This document shows, in pieces, positions 9,324 to 20,102 of a stretch of DNA of 64,000 bases. Within the stretch, counting starts at the first letter, position 1. The number at the start of each line of letters is the position of its first letter. The notes below the pieces were generated by a model. It saw nothing but the letters and a program-made list of their open reading frames with translations. It made no database searches and was not told where the DNA came from. Source of the DNA: Anaerovibrio sp. RM50 (GTDB lineage: Bacteria; Bacillota; Negativicutes; Selenomonadales; Selenomonadaceae); contig NZ_JHWV01000007.1 in the NCBI RefSeq assembly GCF_000622005.1, positions 92,732 through 156,731 of the forward strand. The letters are read 5' to 3'. The translations under genes and the position numbers were made by a program.

Positions 9324-9413
9324 AATTGTGTACTCCTCGTTTTCCAATTTTCTAAGGAAAGAGGGTGAACCGCCTATTGTCCACCCTCACCTTTGCTCTT
9401 TATACCTTAAGAA

Positions 9414-10450
<1,037 letters not shown>

Positions 10451-10491
10451 ATGATTTATCAGGTTTAGGCTCCCTGCTAAATCCAATAATA

Positions 10492-11976
10492 TTATGTACG
10501 AGCCAATGTTCTCCCTATTGCGCTCTCCCAACCGGATTTCAATTGGTTCCTTCGGTCCTGACTCATACCCGACACATAACTAATTCGCGATATTTCGTCA
10601 AAAACCTTCTTATTATCATAAATTCCTACAGAAATTCCCGCAGCGTATGCTGCACCCATGGCAGAAAGCTCCTCGGAATCAGGAACCTCCACTGGTCTGT
10701 CAAGAATATCCGCCTGGAATTGCATGAGATAATCATTTCTGGTTGGCCCTCCGTCAACACGGAGTCCCTTCAGGGTCTTACCAGATTCTTCCTCCATCAG
10801 GGTGGCGATATCGGAAATCTGATAAGCTATGGAATCAACCACTGCCCTTACCAGCTCTGATTTCCCAGTTACACGGGTAATCCCCGTAAACAGGCCCGTG
10901 GACTCGCTGTCCCAATAAGGGGCTCCCAGCCCTGAAAAGGCGGGAACGAAGTAGGTCTTGTCGGCTGGATTTGCCTTCTTGGCCAGTGCTGCGGTTTCCG
11001 CCGCACTTTCTATAAGCTCAACGTTATCCTTGAGCCATGTAATGGAGGCCCCAGTGTAATTTATGTTGCCCTCCAGAACGTACTCCGGCTTGCCGTCAAG
11101 GCTCCAGGCCAGGGAAGTAACAAGTCCTTTCTGACTGGTTATTGGTTTTTCACCAATATTCATCATTACAGATGACCCGGTACCGTAGGTGGCCTTGATC
11201 ATGCCCGGCAAGTGACACCCCTGGCCGTAAAGGGCCGCATGGGAATCCCCAAATACCCCGTGAATCGGCACTGCTGTGTCAAAGAGTCCCCCAAAGTCCG
11301 TGGTTCCATACAAAGCATTGGAATCGCAGACCTCAGGCAGGGCCGAAGCCTTAATGCCAAAGGCATTGCTGATTTCCTCATCCCATTTTAGAGTGTTTAT
11401 GTTAAACAGCTCTGTACGGGAAGCATTGGAATAATCGGTTTTGTGGACCTTGCCATTGGTGAGCTTGTACACCAGCCAGCTGTCCATGGTGCCCACTGCC
11501 AGCTTGTCCTCTTCCATCAAGGACTTTGCCTCGCCTACATTTTCTATGATCCAGGCCAGCTTGGCGGCGGAGAAATACGGGGATAAGGCAAGACCAGTAT
11601 GGGCCTTCACCTTTTCACCAAAGCCATCCTTGTCCAGTCTCTGGCAGATGGCGGTGCCTCTGGCACATTGCCACACAATGGCGTTGTACACGGGCTTTCC
11701 GCTTTCCCTGTTCCAGGCCACGGAGGTTTCCCGCTGGTTGCTGATACCAACTGCTGCAATATCCTTGCTGGCCACATTGGTTTCAGCCAAAAGCTCTTTG
11801 GTAATTTCCAGGAGATTATTCCAGATTTCCTCGGGATCATGCTCTACCCAGCCCCGTTCATCCACTATCTGACGGTGCCCCTTGTCCACGCGGCAAACGG
11901 CTTTACCCTTTTCGTCAAAGAGAAGAACCTTGGTGCCCTGGGTGCTCTGATCTATTCCTAAAATGTATTTGGCCAT
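10492..11976 (-). CDS. FGGY-family sugar kinase (glycerol-kinase-like; apulose kinase candidate)
   Basis: 494 residues. It has the FGGY ATPase fold with an N-terminal LGIDQSTQGTKVLLF phosphate loop, GISNQRETSVAW, and a C-terminal 'GLRVDGGPTRNDYLMQFQADILDRPV' signature. By sequence it looks like glycerol kinase, and an automatic annotation would call it GlpK. The context argues otherwise: the split transketolase stops one base before its start and an L-fucose-isomerase-like gene heads the operon. This is the arrangement reported for ApsK, which makes apulose 4-phosphate. Activity on glycerol, xylulose or another keto-sugar is not excluded. Confidence 0.85.
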   Translation of the reverse strand: MAKYILGIDQSTQGTKVLLFDEKGKAVCRVDKGHRQIVDERGWVEHDPEEIWNNLLEITKELLAETNVASKDIAAVGISNQRETSVAWNRESGKPVYNAIVWQCARGTAICQRLDKDGFGEKVKAHTGLALSPYFSAAKLAWIIENVGEAKSLMEEDKLAVGTMDSWLVYKLTNGKVHKTDYSNASRTELFNINTLKWDEEISNAFGIKASALPEVCDSNALYGTTDFGGLFDTAVPIHGVFGDSHAALYGQGCHLPGMIKATYGTGSSVMMNIGEKPITSQKGLVTSLAWSLDGKPEYVLEGNINYTGASITWLKDNVELIESAAETAALAKKANPADKTYFVPAFSGLGAPYWDSESTGLFTGITRVTGKSELVRAVVDSIAYQISDIATLMEEESGKTLKGLRVDGGPTRNDYLMQFQADILDRPVEVPDSEELSAMGAAYAAGISVGIYDNKKVFDEISRISYVSGMSQDRRNQLKSGWESAIGRTLART

Positions 11977-11977
11977 A

Positions 11978-12907
11978 TCACAGCTGCTCCGTTACTGTCT
12001 TAACAATACCTTCAGCATCAAGACCATAATACTTGAAAATTTCTCTTGATTTGCCCGTTACCACAGGAGCATCCGGCAAGGTGAGATTTACCACCTTAAC
12101 AGGAGCGTTGGCTGAGGTAATCTGAGCCACCATGGAGCCCATACCACCATACATGGTGTGCTCCTCCACAGTTACAATGAGCTTGGTTTCCTTGGCAGCC
12201 TTGATGATTGCATCCTTGTCAATTGGCTTTACGCAATACATATCAAGAACCCTTGTGGAAATGCCCTTGCCGCTGAGCTCCTCAGCCGCTGCCTTGGCAT
12301 CTCCCACCAGCTCACCGCAGGCGATAATGGTAACGTCAGTGCCATCCTTTACCAGAGTAGCCTTGTCCAGCTCGAAAGGAACATTGCCTTCCTCGTACAC
12401 ATCCTCAACGGCATTACGGCCAATGCGGATATAGGCTGGCTTTTCATCCTTTAATACGCTTCTGATCAAAGCCTCTGTCTGAAAACGGTCACTTGGGAGA
12501 TATACCCTCATATTAGGCATGGAGCCCATAGTTGCAATATCGGTTGCGGAATGATGGGTCATGCCCAAAGCTCCGTAGCTTACGCCACCGCTGATACCGA
12601 TAAGCTTTACGTTGGTATTGGAATAAGCCACATCCACCTTGGCCTGTTCCATACTTCTGGTGGAAAGGAAGCTGGCCGGGGATACGGCAAATGGCTTCTT
12701 GCCGCAAGATGCCAGACCCGCGGAAATGCCCACCAGATTCTGCTCTGCAATACCTACCTCCACGAACTGCTCAGGACGCTGCTCGGCGTAGGATTTCATT
12801 CCCGCAGAACCTCTGGAATCACTGCACAGAACGATAATATCCTTGTCCTTTGCGGATTCCTCCAAAAGAACGTCATTGATGACCTGCTTATTAGCTATCT
12901 TGTTCAT
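11978..12907 (-). CDS. Transketolase C-terminal subunit (AptB-like candidate)
   Basis: 309 residues covering the pyrimidine-binding and C-terminal domains of transketolase (VEVGIAEQNLVGISAGLA with the thiamine-activating Glu near residue 57, 'MTHHSATDIATM', 'TVEEHTMYGGMGSMVAQ'). It overlaps the preceding N-terminal-half gene by four bases (ATGA), so the two are made together as one enzyme. Split transketolases are common in Firmicutes and archaea. The D-apiose pathway uses such a pair (AptA/AptB) on apulose 4-phosphate. Pathway assignment is from context. Confidence 0.9.
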   Translation of the reverse strand: MNKIANKQVINDVLLEESAKDKDIIVLCSDSRGSAGMKSYAEQRPEQFVEVGIAEQNLVGISAGLASCGKKPFAVSPASFLSTRSMEQAKVDVAYSNTNVKLIGISGGVSYGALGMTHHSATDIATMGSMPNMRVYLPSDRFQTEALIRSVLKDEKPAYIRIGRNAVEDVYEEGNVPFELDKATLVKDGTDVTIIACGELVGDAKAAAEELSGKGISTRVLDMYCVKPIDKDAIIKAAKETKLIVTVEEHTMYGGMGSMVAQITSANAPVKVVNLTLPDAPVVTGKSREIFKYYGLDAEGIVKTVTEQL

Positions 12908-13722
12908 AACTGGGCCCTCCTTTCATCAAGCTCTTTAAGGGCCTGCTGATATTCAGCCTCAGTAGGAACCTTGTGATGCCATGCTGCCTTGTTTTCAATG
13001 AAGGAAACGCCACAGCCCTTGGTGGTATTTGCAATAATTACAGTTGGCTTGCCCTTGGTTTTTTTGGCCTCTTCCACTGCATCGTCAATTGCTTCCATAT
13101 TGTTGCCCTGAATGGAAATAACATTCCAGCCAAATGCTGCCCAGCGCTCCTCCTGATCGTCTGCGGTCATAACCTCCTCGGTGGTGCCGGAGATCTGGAG
13201 TCTGTTGCGGTCCACAAAGGCAGTAAGATTATCCAGTCCGTAGTGGGCGCCTGCAGTAACGGCCTCCCAATTGGAGCCCTCTGCCATTTCGCCGTCACCC
13301 ATAACAGCATATACGCGATAATCCTTCTTGTCCATTTTTCCCGCCAGGGCCATGCCCACAGCCACAGACAAACCGTGACCAAGGGAGCCGGTGTTCATTT
13401 CCACACCGTTAATCTTGTTGTTTGGATGGCCAATGTACTTTGACAGATACTTGGAATAAGTATCGAAGAGTTCCTTCTTGTCGAAGAATCCCCTGTCAGC
13501 CAGTACACAGTAGAGTGCCTCCACGGAATGACCCTTGCTCAGTACAAAACGGTCCCTGTTCGGGTCGTCCATTTTTTTAGGATCCACATTCATCTGCTTA
13601 TAGTACAGGTCCACCAGAATGTCGGTAACACTGAGATCGCCGCCAATATGGCCACAGCCTGCGCTATAAATCAGCTCGATGATATCCTTGCGGATATCCA
13701 AAGCCTTTGCTTCAAGATTCAT
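12904..13722 (-). CDS. Transketolase N-terminal subunit (AptA-like candidate)
   Basis: 272 residues containing the thiamine-diphosphate/metal domain: SKGHS (about residue 62), 'NTGSLGHGLSVAVGMA' and the GDGEMAEG metal-binding motif (about 142), then 'FVDRNRLQISG'. It ends where the C-terminal subunit begins (4-bp overlap), so translation is coupled. It follows the isomerase by 3 bp. Together with the next gene it gives a complete transketolase that transfers two-carbon units to an aldose phosphate. Confidence 0.92.
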   Translation of the reverse strand: MNLEAKALDIRKDIIELIYSAGCGHIGGDLSVTDILVDLYYKQMNVDPKKMDDPNRDRFVLSKGHSVEALYCVLADRGFFDKKELFDTYSKYLSKYIGHPNNKINGVEMNTGSLGHGLSVAVGMALAGKMDKKDYRVYAVMGDGEMAEGSNWEAVTAGAHYGLDNLTAFVDRNRLQISGTTEEVMTADDQEERWAAFGWNVISIQGNNMEAIDDAVEEAKKTKGKPTVIIANTTKGCGVSFIENKAAWHHKVPTEAEYQQALKELDERRAQL

Positions 13723-13725
13723 AGC

Positions 13726-15126
13726 TTACTCACCTCTCAAATACGCCTTTACCTCTTCCTCAATTGGGTCGTAAAGATCCGGCTTTACCCCAATATATTT
13801 ACATGCCTCGTAAAGAACGGGCACTACATTCTTGTGAATACCTACGCAATGGTGGATATATGGTCCCTCAACCACCTTGGCCTCCAGGCGCTTGATGTTC
13901 TCAACCTCAATCCAGAGATAAGTACCCATGCAGCGCGGACCCTCAACGCCCTTGGCATTACCCAGGAGCATGGAGTATTCGCCGTTGTCGCCGTCAAAGC
14001 GGCACAGGGTAACATCACCGTGACGTGCCTCAGCAGTCAGGGAACCAGGATGGTCAAATGCTAACGGATATGTAAGCTGAGCTTTTTCCTTGGCAATGGA
14101 AATTGGCCATGGGCCACAATGCTGCAAAAGCTCGCCATTTTCAATATCAGGATGACGGATAGTCCAATCAGCGAAGAAGGAACGGGTCTCACCCATGCCT
14201 GCTGCCTCCACCAGAAGGGCGGTAATGGCACCGTGAATATCGGTTTCGCAAACTACAGGAATACCTTCATCATTTAAAAGTGCATTGGCTGCACATGGCA
14301 TAATGCCCAGCTCAGACTGGAGAGCATTCCAGCACTGAATTGCTGCTGCATTACAGCCATATTTCTTTATAAGGTTGGACATGCCCACCTTGAGAGCTGC
14401 CACGTTCTCAAGCTCGTCGTCCTTAACCTTGATTTCCATCTTCTCGCGGCAGTAAGACACAACCTTCTGAACCTCGGTGCCCTCCTCCTTGGCTGCCTTT
14501 ACGGCATCCATCAGCTCAGGCATCGGGATTGGGGAAAGCTGAATGTTGAACTTCTCCAACAGCTCACCCTCGTTGCACATGGTGGTCCAGAAATCGTAAG
14601 GACGCGGTGCAATCTGGAGAATACGGATACTTCTGAAGGTCTTTACTATATTACATACTGCCAAAAAGTCCTTGATACCGCGCTCAAAAACAGGATCACT
14701 GAGACGGCAGTTGGTCATATAAGTAAATGGCACCTGAAAACGACGGAGTACCTTGCCAGTTGCAAAAAGTCCGCACTGGGTATCGCGAAGTCTTACGCCG
14801 TTTGGCTCAGGACGCTCATCAAGAGGTCCCCAGAGAAGGACAGGAACGTTCATGTCCTTGGCGAGACGTGCGCACAAATACTCAGTACCGAAATTGCAAT
14901 GCGGCAAAAACAGTCCGTCGATTTTTTCTTTCTTAAATTTCTCTACAATCTTTAAGCGATCGTTCTCATCGTAGAGCAGCCCCTCCTCGTTGATGTCATC
15001 AATATCAACGAATTCAACGCCCAATTCCTCAAGGCGCTGACGGGTTAATCCACGATACTTAACTGCATCCGGAGCACTGAAGATACTGCGTCTGGTAGGC
15101 GCGTAGCCTAACTTGATTTTTACCAT
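13726..15126 (-). CDS. L-fucose/L-arabinose-isomerase-family protein (D-apiose isomerase candidate)
   Basis: 466 residues from the ATG at 15126, which follows AGGGGGA at 7 bp. The start at 15153 would precede the ribosome site. The fold is that of the fucose/arabinose isomerase family: an N-terminal Rossmann-like part (GYAPTRRSIFSA; DGLFLPHCNFG), a central Glu/Asp-rich active-site stretch (PVVCETDIHGA, about residue 300) and a C-terminal barrel with 'YIHHCVGIH'. It heads the operon, directly upstream of the split transketolase and an FGGY kinase. In the described D-apiose transketolase route an isomerase makes apulose first. True L-fucose isomerases are near 590 residues, so this is a shorter relative. 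Confidence 0.82.
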   Translation of the reverse strand: MVKIKLGYAPTRRSIFSAPDAVKYRGLTRQRLEELGVEFVDIDDINEEGLLYDENDRLKIVEKFKKEKIDGLFLPHCNFGTEYLCARLAKDMNVPVLLWGPLDERPEPNGVRLRDTQCGLFATGKVLRRFQVPFTYMTNCRLSDPVFERGIKDFLAVCNIVKTFRSIRILQIAPRPYDFWTTMCNEGELLEKFNIQLSPIPMPELMDAVKAAKEEGTEVQKVVSYCREKMEIKVKDDELENVAALKVGMSNLIKKYGCNAAAIQCWNALQSELGIMPCAANALLNDEGIPVVCETDIHGAITALLVEAAGMGETRSFFADWTIRHPDIENGELLQHCGPWPISIAKEKAQLTYPLAFDHPGSLTAEARHGDVTLCRFDGDNGEYSMLLGNAKGVEGPRCMGTYLWIEVENIKRLEAKVVEGPYIHHCVGIHKNVVPVLYEACKYIGVKPDLYDPIEEEVKAYLRGE

Positions 15127-15250
15127 GTCATTTCCCCCTATAAAATAACACACATAAAATATATAACTTAATAAGATAATACTAATTTTTAGTTTTCTCT
15201 TTGTGGGTATCTTCCTGACCCTCTACAATTTTCTCTTTTATTACACTCAC

Positions 15251-15280
15251 ATTATAACATCGGTCATATAAATTTTTCAA
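15251..15280 (-). promoter_or_regulatory. Promoter of the pentose operon
   Basis: On the minus strand TTGAAA (15275-15280) and a perfect TATAAT (15251-15256) are separated by 18 bp, giving a leader of about 115 nt before the isomerase start at 15126. Confidence 0.7.
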
Positions 15281-15317
15281 TAAAATTTTAGTAAATTACA
15301 CAGTATTTTTTATTGTT

Positions 15318-15334
15318 TACCCATATTTTGGGTA
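15318..15334. promoter_or_regulatory. Inverted repeat, possible activator site
   Basis: TACCCA and TGGGTA arms around five bases form a perfect 6-bp inverted repeat 38 bp upstream of the operon's -35 box, with another GGGTAA at 15341. The position fits an activator of the minus-strand promoter. It could equally belong to the divergent rqcH gene. Confidence 0.4.
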
Positions 15335-15467
15335 TATATTGGGTAACTTTAGCCTGTATTTAGGATTAATTCCCGATTATGATGGGAATAGTTACATGTA
15401 TCCACAAAATTATTTTAAAATATTTTTATAAAATTTTATATGATATTTTAGATAATATTATCCCAAT

Positions 15468-15496
15468 TTGACCGAAATAACCTTAAATGTTATGCT
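15468..15496 (+). promoter_or_regulatory. Promoter of rqcH
   Basis: TTGACC (15468-15473) and TATGCT (15491-15496) with a 17-bp spacer, about 70 bp before the ATG, which itself follows TTGGAGGT. Confidence 0.55.
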
Positions 15497-15566
15497 TATT
15501 CTAGTTTTATTCACGGGGCTCAAACGCTCCCACTGAATAAATCCAATTGTTTGGAGGTACACTCTT

Positions 15567-17324
15567 ATGAGTTTGGACGGTATTTCCATGCACCCCCTGG
15601 CCATTGAGCTTGACAGGGCCATTACAGGAGGCCGCATAGATAAAATAAATCAGCCAAATAAACAGTCTGTCATTCTTTCAGTAAGACAGCCCGGGAAAAA
15701 TTATTTGGTTCACATTTCAATTAATCCCCAGAACCCGGCTGTTCACATTATTGAAAAGGCACCGGACAATCCCCCGGAGCCCCCTATGTTCTGCATGGTT
15801 CTCCGAAAGCACATTGAAACTGCACGCATAGCAAGGGTCTATCAGCACAGCCTTGACCGCATCATTATATTGGACATGGACGTGCTGGCCGCCGGTGGAC
15901 AGATTGTTACAAAGTCCCTGGTGGTTGAGCTTATGGGCAAGTACAGCAATATTATTCTTGTGCAGGATGAAAACATCATCGATGTACTGAGAAGAGTCGG
16001 GGCCAACTCCAGCCGCATAAGAACCGTTCTGCCAGGTGACCCTTATGTTTTACCGCCGGTGCAGGATAAAATTGATCTCCTTGAATGTGACCTGGATAAT
16101 GTTATTGGATCTATAAAATCAAAGGCGGAGCTGAAGCTCAGCAAGGCCATCCTCGATACATGTCTCGGCTTTGGTCCCGTTACCGCAAAGGAAGCCGCCT
16201 ATCTGGCGGGTCTTCCCCACAATTCATTAGTAAGCGAATTGGATGAAAGTGATTTTGCCTCCCTTAAAAATGGTCTGGAGGAAATAAGAGAGGCCTTTAA
16301 GGAGCCCTGCGGGGAAGCCTGCCTTGTGGTTGATGCCAACCAAAAGCTGCTGGCCACCGCCTCCTTCCCACTCCACTACTATATTAATGACACTGTCGTA
16401 AAGTTCCCCACCATCAGCGAAATGCTGGCCAAGGCCTCTGCCATTGCCGGCAGCTTCCAGCTTCCTGACAGGGACCGCTTTAAAAAGCTTATAAAAAATG
16501 AGCTTAGCCGAGCCCAGCACAAGGTGGATAAGCTGAAGGAGGATATTGCCGCAGCAGACAATGCGGAGGAATACCGCATCAAGGCGGACAACCTTATGAC
16601 CTATCAATATCAGTTAAAAGATCGTGAGGATGCCACTGTTACGGTTACGAACATTTACAGCGAAGCCGGAGAAAAGATTTCCATTGCCATGGACCAGCGC
16701 CTTTCCGTCAGCGAAAATGTTCAGGCCTATTACAAAAAATACGACAAGCTGAAGCGGGGCAAGGAGCTTCTGGAAAATCAGCTGACAAAATGTCTTGATG
16801 ACATCAAGTATCTTGCCTCCATCGAAACCTCCCTGGAGGCCTCCACCTCCCTGGCGGAGATAAATGATATTAATACAGAGCTCATTACCAACAATATTTT
16901 AAGGGAGAACCTTAAGAAGCACGCCTCCGTGAAGCAGTCCCAGCCATTCAAGTTCACCGCCCCTGACGGAACCGTTATTCTTGTGGGGAAGAACAATTAC
17001 CAGAATGACCGTCTTACCTTCAAGGTAAGCAACCCCGGGGATATCTGGCTTCACACCCAGGAGATTCCCGGTTCCCATGTTATTATCCGCTGTGATGGGG
17101 ATGATCCTTCTGAGGATACACTGTTGCTTGCCTCATATCTGGCAGTGCATTTCTCCCAGGCAGCCAATTCCTCCAAGGTGCCCGTGGACTACACCCGCTG
17201 CCGCTTCGTAAAGAAGCCCGCCGGGGCAAAGCCGGGCTTTGTGATATTTACCAACCAAAACACGTTATATGTTACCCCTGAGGACGAGGTACTTAATCCA
17301 ATACTTTTGCAGGCCAGGGAGTAA
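15567..17324 (+). CDS. rqcH: RqcH (NFACT family) ribosome quality-control protein
   Basis: 585 residues, standard length. RqcH, the bacterial Rqc2/NEMF homologue, binds 50S subunits carrying stalled peptidyl-tRNA and adds C-terminal alanine tails. Domains in order: NFACT-N (about 1-130, with 'NPAVHIIEKAPDNPPEPPMF'), helix-hairpin-helix (about 180-235), a long coiled coil (about 290-440) and the NFACT-R domain (about 450-560) with 'NPGDIWLHTQEIPGSHVIIR'. Older annotations call it a fibronectin-binding protein. It stands alone with its own promoter and terminator. Confidence 0.93.
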   Translation: MSLDGISMHPLAIELDRAITGGRIDKINQPNKQSVILSVRQPGKNYLVHISINPQNPAVHIIEKAPDNPPEPPMFCMVLRKHIETARIARVYQHSLDRIIILDMDVLAAGGQIVTKSLVVELMGKYSNIILVQDENIIDVLRRVGANSSRIRTVLPGDPYVLPPVQDKIDLLECDLDNVIGSIKSKAELKLSKAILDTCLGFGPVTAKEAAYLAGLPHNSLVSELDESDFASLKNGLEEIREAFKEPCGEACLVVDANQKLLATASFPLHYYINDTVVKFPTISEMLAKASAIAGSFQLPDRDRFKKLIKNELSRAQHKVDKLKEDIAAADNAEEYRIKADNLMTYQYQLKDREDATVTVTNIYSEAGEKISIAMDQRLSVSENVQAYYKKYDKLKRGKELLENQLTKCLDDIKYLASIETSLEASTSLAEINDINTELITNNILRENLKKHASVKQSQPFKFTAPDGTVILVGKNNYQNDRLTFKVSNPGDIWLHTQEIPGSHVIIRCDGDDPSEDTLLLASYLAVHFSQAANSSKVPVDYTRCRFVKKPAGAKPGFVIFTNQNTLYVTPEDEVLNPILLQARE

Positions 17325-17327
17325 AAA

Positions 17328-17383
17328 AAAAGGACAGATGGTTCATCGCTGCATACTTGCAACAATGAATCCTCTGTCCTTTT
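17328..17383. terminator. Bidirectional terminator after rqcH
   Basis: AAAAGGACAGA (17328-17338) pairs with TCTGTCCTTTT (17373-17383). Flanking A and T runs mean it can stop rqcH on plus and the membrane-protein operon on minus. Confidence 0.75.
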
Positions 17384-17424
17384 AAAATGCTTTAAAAGCT
17401 TTATTTATTAATTATTGTTTTTCC

Positions 17425-19095
17425 TTATTTGTTTTCGTCATTTAAGACCTTAATATCTTTTATGCCGTAGTATCTGCACAGACCGTCCTTGGTTACACCG
17501 TTGTCAAAATCCACAAAGAACACGTGGCGCAGGGCCCTGTTTGTCATCTTTATAGGCTCCATATAGGCAACGGCTTCACCCCTGGCAGCAGTCTCCTCCA
17601 CAATGGCAATACGTACATCATTCTCCTGCTGCATGGTGTACATCACCAGAGTAGCCGCCGATACAGTAAATAATCCTATACCAAAGGCACCGGCATACAA
17701 AATTTTTGATGTGTATTTTTCGTAATACTGGCGGATTACAGGCTCCCTGAATACAGCAATGGCCGCAATGATAATCATGGCAACTGAGCTGAAGGTGGCC
17801 CTTGCCGGGAAGGTAGGTGCCGCAATCATAACCATATTGTTAAGCAGCGCCAGTACCAGCATCCAGCCCGCATATCGTACAGACTCGTATGCTTCCCAAA
17901 TTTCCCTGGCCTTAACATTTTCGGCAAGAAGCTTGATGTTTTCCTTGGAAAGGCCAAGTCTCTTTTTGGCCATGGCATATATAAAGAAAATAATGAACCA
18001 GTAAATGGCCATTTCCTCAAAGCCCCGGAAAATATTGTTTACCTTGTCCAACACATTAGGATCCGTTAGTCCCACGGGCACCATGACGCCAATATAAAGG
18101 GCATCCCTAATGGCCCAAGCCACAAAGCTGCCGTTAAAGTAGGAAACAACCAACAGCACAATGAGACCAAGGAGAATCCACTGGCCAACAGTTACCCTGG
18201 CATCAACGGGCTTCAGGGCTATGCCCTTCTTCTCCGCCAACACAATTTTAAAAATTCTCCAGGCAATAAGCAGGGCCAATATTATAGGGAGAATATAGAG
18301 AACCATTTCCCCGTTTCCAGCAAACTGATTGCCAATATGGGTGAAAATTCCCTTTCCGGAGCCCTGATCATCATAGCGGACATAATTGCCGGGAGCTCCC
18401 ACCAGACCAATAAGTCCAAGTAAAGCACCAAAACAGCCGGCAGGCATCCAGCCAGAAAGGTTTTTCCTTTTGTGGAAATACCAGCTCATAACTGCAGTGA
18501 CTCCAACCACAGTAACTGCCAGATTTTCCACGGACCAGCCTGCAATTATCCCAAGAAGAAGCATGGGAACAAGCATCCAGCCCTTAAGTACAGACTCCCC
18601 TTTTTTCAATGAGAGATTATATGGCAGTAAAAACAGGGCTACAGGCACTGCAGACCACAAATAAACGGTGGAGCCGCTTTTCCAGATAGCCACCTCCCCA
18701 AAATGAGGGAAGGACAGCCAGGCCAATAAACTGGCAATGGCCACCATAACAGGCTCTCCAAAAAGCTTGATATCACGGCGGGCATGGAAGTATATCAGCA
18801 CCACCAAAGCCACAAACATCAGGGCATTGGCAATATCAAACCAGATTTTCCCCAACCACAGGAACAAATCCAGACAGAACACAGTAAACATTCTGCCCCC
18901 ATGCAGCATGTAATGCACATAGCAGGAGCGAAGCACACCATCAAAATCTACGATGTGCTCGGCCATAGTATATATCATTGAATAATCATAATCATCGCGG
19001 TGAAGGGGCATTAATACATTCAGCATAAACATCAGCAGAAACAGTCCCGCCAATATCAATCCCGTCTGCCAGCCACTATTTTTCTCTTGGGACAA
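17425..19095 (-). CDS. DUF6056-like polytopic membrane protein (putative GT-C glycosyltransferase)
   Basis: 556 residues with about ten or eleven hydrophobic helices. After the first helix comes 'PLHRDDYDYSMIY', an acidic DD motif just outside the membrane of the type seen in GT-C glycosyltransferases that take sugars from polyprenyl phosphate, and then 'VHYMLHGGRMF'. The C-terminal ~60 residues are soluble. It is 13 bp downstream of a GtrB-like enzyme and follows a YdjC-type deacetylase. The likely role is the final transfer of a lipid-linked, possibly deacetylated sugar to an envelope acceptor. The specific activity is inference. Confidence 0.7.
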   Translation of the reverse strand: MSQEKNSGWQTGLILAGLFLLMFMLNVLMPLHRDDYDYSMIYTMAEHIVDFDGVLRSCYVHYMLHGGRMFTVFCLDLFLWLGKIWFDIANALMFVALVVLIYFHARRDIKLFGEPVMVAIASLLAWLSFPHFGEVAIWKSGSTVYLWSAVPVALFLLPYNLSLKKGESVLKGWMLVPMLLLGIIAGWSVENLAVTVVGVTAVMSWYFHKRKNLSGWMPAGCFGALLGLIGLVGAPGNYVRYDDQGSGKGIFTHIGNQFAGNGEMVLYILPIILALLIAWRIFKIVLAEKKGIALKPVDARVTVGQWILLGLIVLLVVSYFNGSFVAWAIRDALYIGVMVPVGLTDPNVLDKVNNIFRGFEEMAIYWFIIFFIYAMAKKRLGLSKENIKLLAENVKAREIWEAYESVRYAGWMLVLALLNNMVMIAAPTFPARATFSSVAMIIIAAIAVFREPVIRQYYEKYTSKILYAGAFGIGLFTVSAATLVMYTMQQENDVRIAIVEETAARGEAVAYMEPIKMTNRALRHVFFVDFDNGVTKDGLCRYYGIKDIKVLNDENK

Positions 19096-19108
19096 AACCT
19101 TACACTCC

Positions 19109-20086
19109 TTACTTTTTAGTCAATTCCGGTCTTTTCACCGGACTGTCGTATATAACCTTTATGCCATTATATTCATCTACCAGATAGGCGGGACGATGCT
19201 TGCTTTCCGTAAATACCCGGCCCAAATATTCCCCAATGATACCAAGGGATAGGAGCTGGACACCACCCAAAAACAGCACAACAGTTATCAATGTAGGGTA
19301 GCCCGCCACAGGATCCCCGTAGCACAGGGCATTAAACAGCACAAAGCACATATACCCCAGGGCCAGGACAGATACACCCATTCCCAGCATGGTGGTCATC
19401 CTTAGAGGTGCTGTGGTAAATGAGGTAATCCCCTCAATGGCCAGATTGCACAGGGACAAATAATTCCAAGTAGTTTTGCCGTAGGCACGGGGCTGAACCT
19501 TGAAAGGAATCTCCTTTTTATTATACCCCACCCAGGTATACATACCCTTGGTAAATCTCTGATTTTCCCGCATAAGACGAAGGGCAGCCACACAGCGCTT
19601 GTCCAAAAGACGAAAATCCCCCACATCCCGCTGCAGTTTTATTTTTGAAACGGAGTCCATACCCAAATAAAAGAAATTGGCTGCGGTACGCTTAAGCCAG
19701 GCTTCATCCTCACGGCCGGTGCGTTTGCCACACACATCATCATAGCCCTTGTGCCACCAGTCAATCATCTCCGGAATAAGCTGGGGCGGGTGCTGCAAAT
19801 CAGCATCCATAATGATTACCGCATCACCATCTGCATAATCCAGTCCCGCCATCATGGCAGGCTCCTTGCCAAAATTTCTGGAAAGGCTTATATATGCTAC
19901 ATCCTCATGGGCAGACGCCAGCTCACGGATTTTAACCAAAGTATCGTCAGTACTGCCGTCATTTACAAAGAGATAGTTAAATTCACAATCCTTTACGCCC
20001 TTTAAGACATCAGTTACCACAGTATAAAATTGTTCCACGCCCTCCTGCTCGTTATAGCAGGGAACTATGATTGTTATCTTATCCAT
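19109..20086 (-). CDS. GtrB/DPM1-like polyprenyl-phosphate glycosyltransferase
   Basis: 325 residues. The family-2 glycosyltransferase domain starts 'ITIIVPCYNEQEGVEQFY' and has the metal-binding 'DADLQHPPQLIPEM' (about residue 96). Two C-terminal transmembrane helices (about 230-300) are followed by a GEYLGRVF motif, as in GtrB, ArnC and related enzymes that load a sugar on undecaprenyl phosphate at the inner face of the membrane. It lies between the deacetylase (16 bp gap) and the membrane protein (13 bp gap), forming a three-step module. Confidence 0.9.
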   Translation of the reverse strand: MDKITIIVPCYNEQEGVEQFYTVVTDVLKGVKDCEFNYLFVNDGSTDDTLVKIRELASAHEDVAYISLSRNFGKEPAMMAGLDYADGDAVIIMDADLQHPPQLIPEMIDWWHKGYDDVCGKRTGREDEAWLKRTAANFFYLGMDSVSKIKLQRDVGDFRLLDKRCVAALRLMRENQRFTKGMYTWVGYNKKEIPFKVQPRAYGKTTWNYLSLCNLAIEGITSFTTAPLRMTTMLGMGVSVLALGYMCFVLFNALCYGDPVAGYPTLITVVLFLGGVQLLSLGIIGEYLGRVFTESKHRPAYLVDEYNGIKVIYDSPVKRPELTKK

Positions 20087-20102
20087 AGATTACTTTGTCT
20101 CC

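Larger units (their letters stand above)
15127..15566. other. Divergent intergenic region
   Basis: 440 bp of AT-rich DNA with no gene. It holds the pentose-operon promoter and inverted repeat on one side and the rqcH promoter on the other. Nothing else was recognised. Confidence 0.8.

Noticed and set aside
10492..11976. Simple glycerol kinase assignment
   Set aside because: Sequence alone fits, but there is no glycerol gene nearby and the operon is a pentose pathway with a split transketolase; left as an FGGY kinase.
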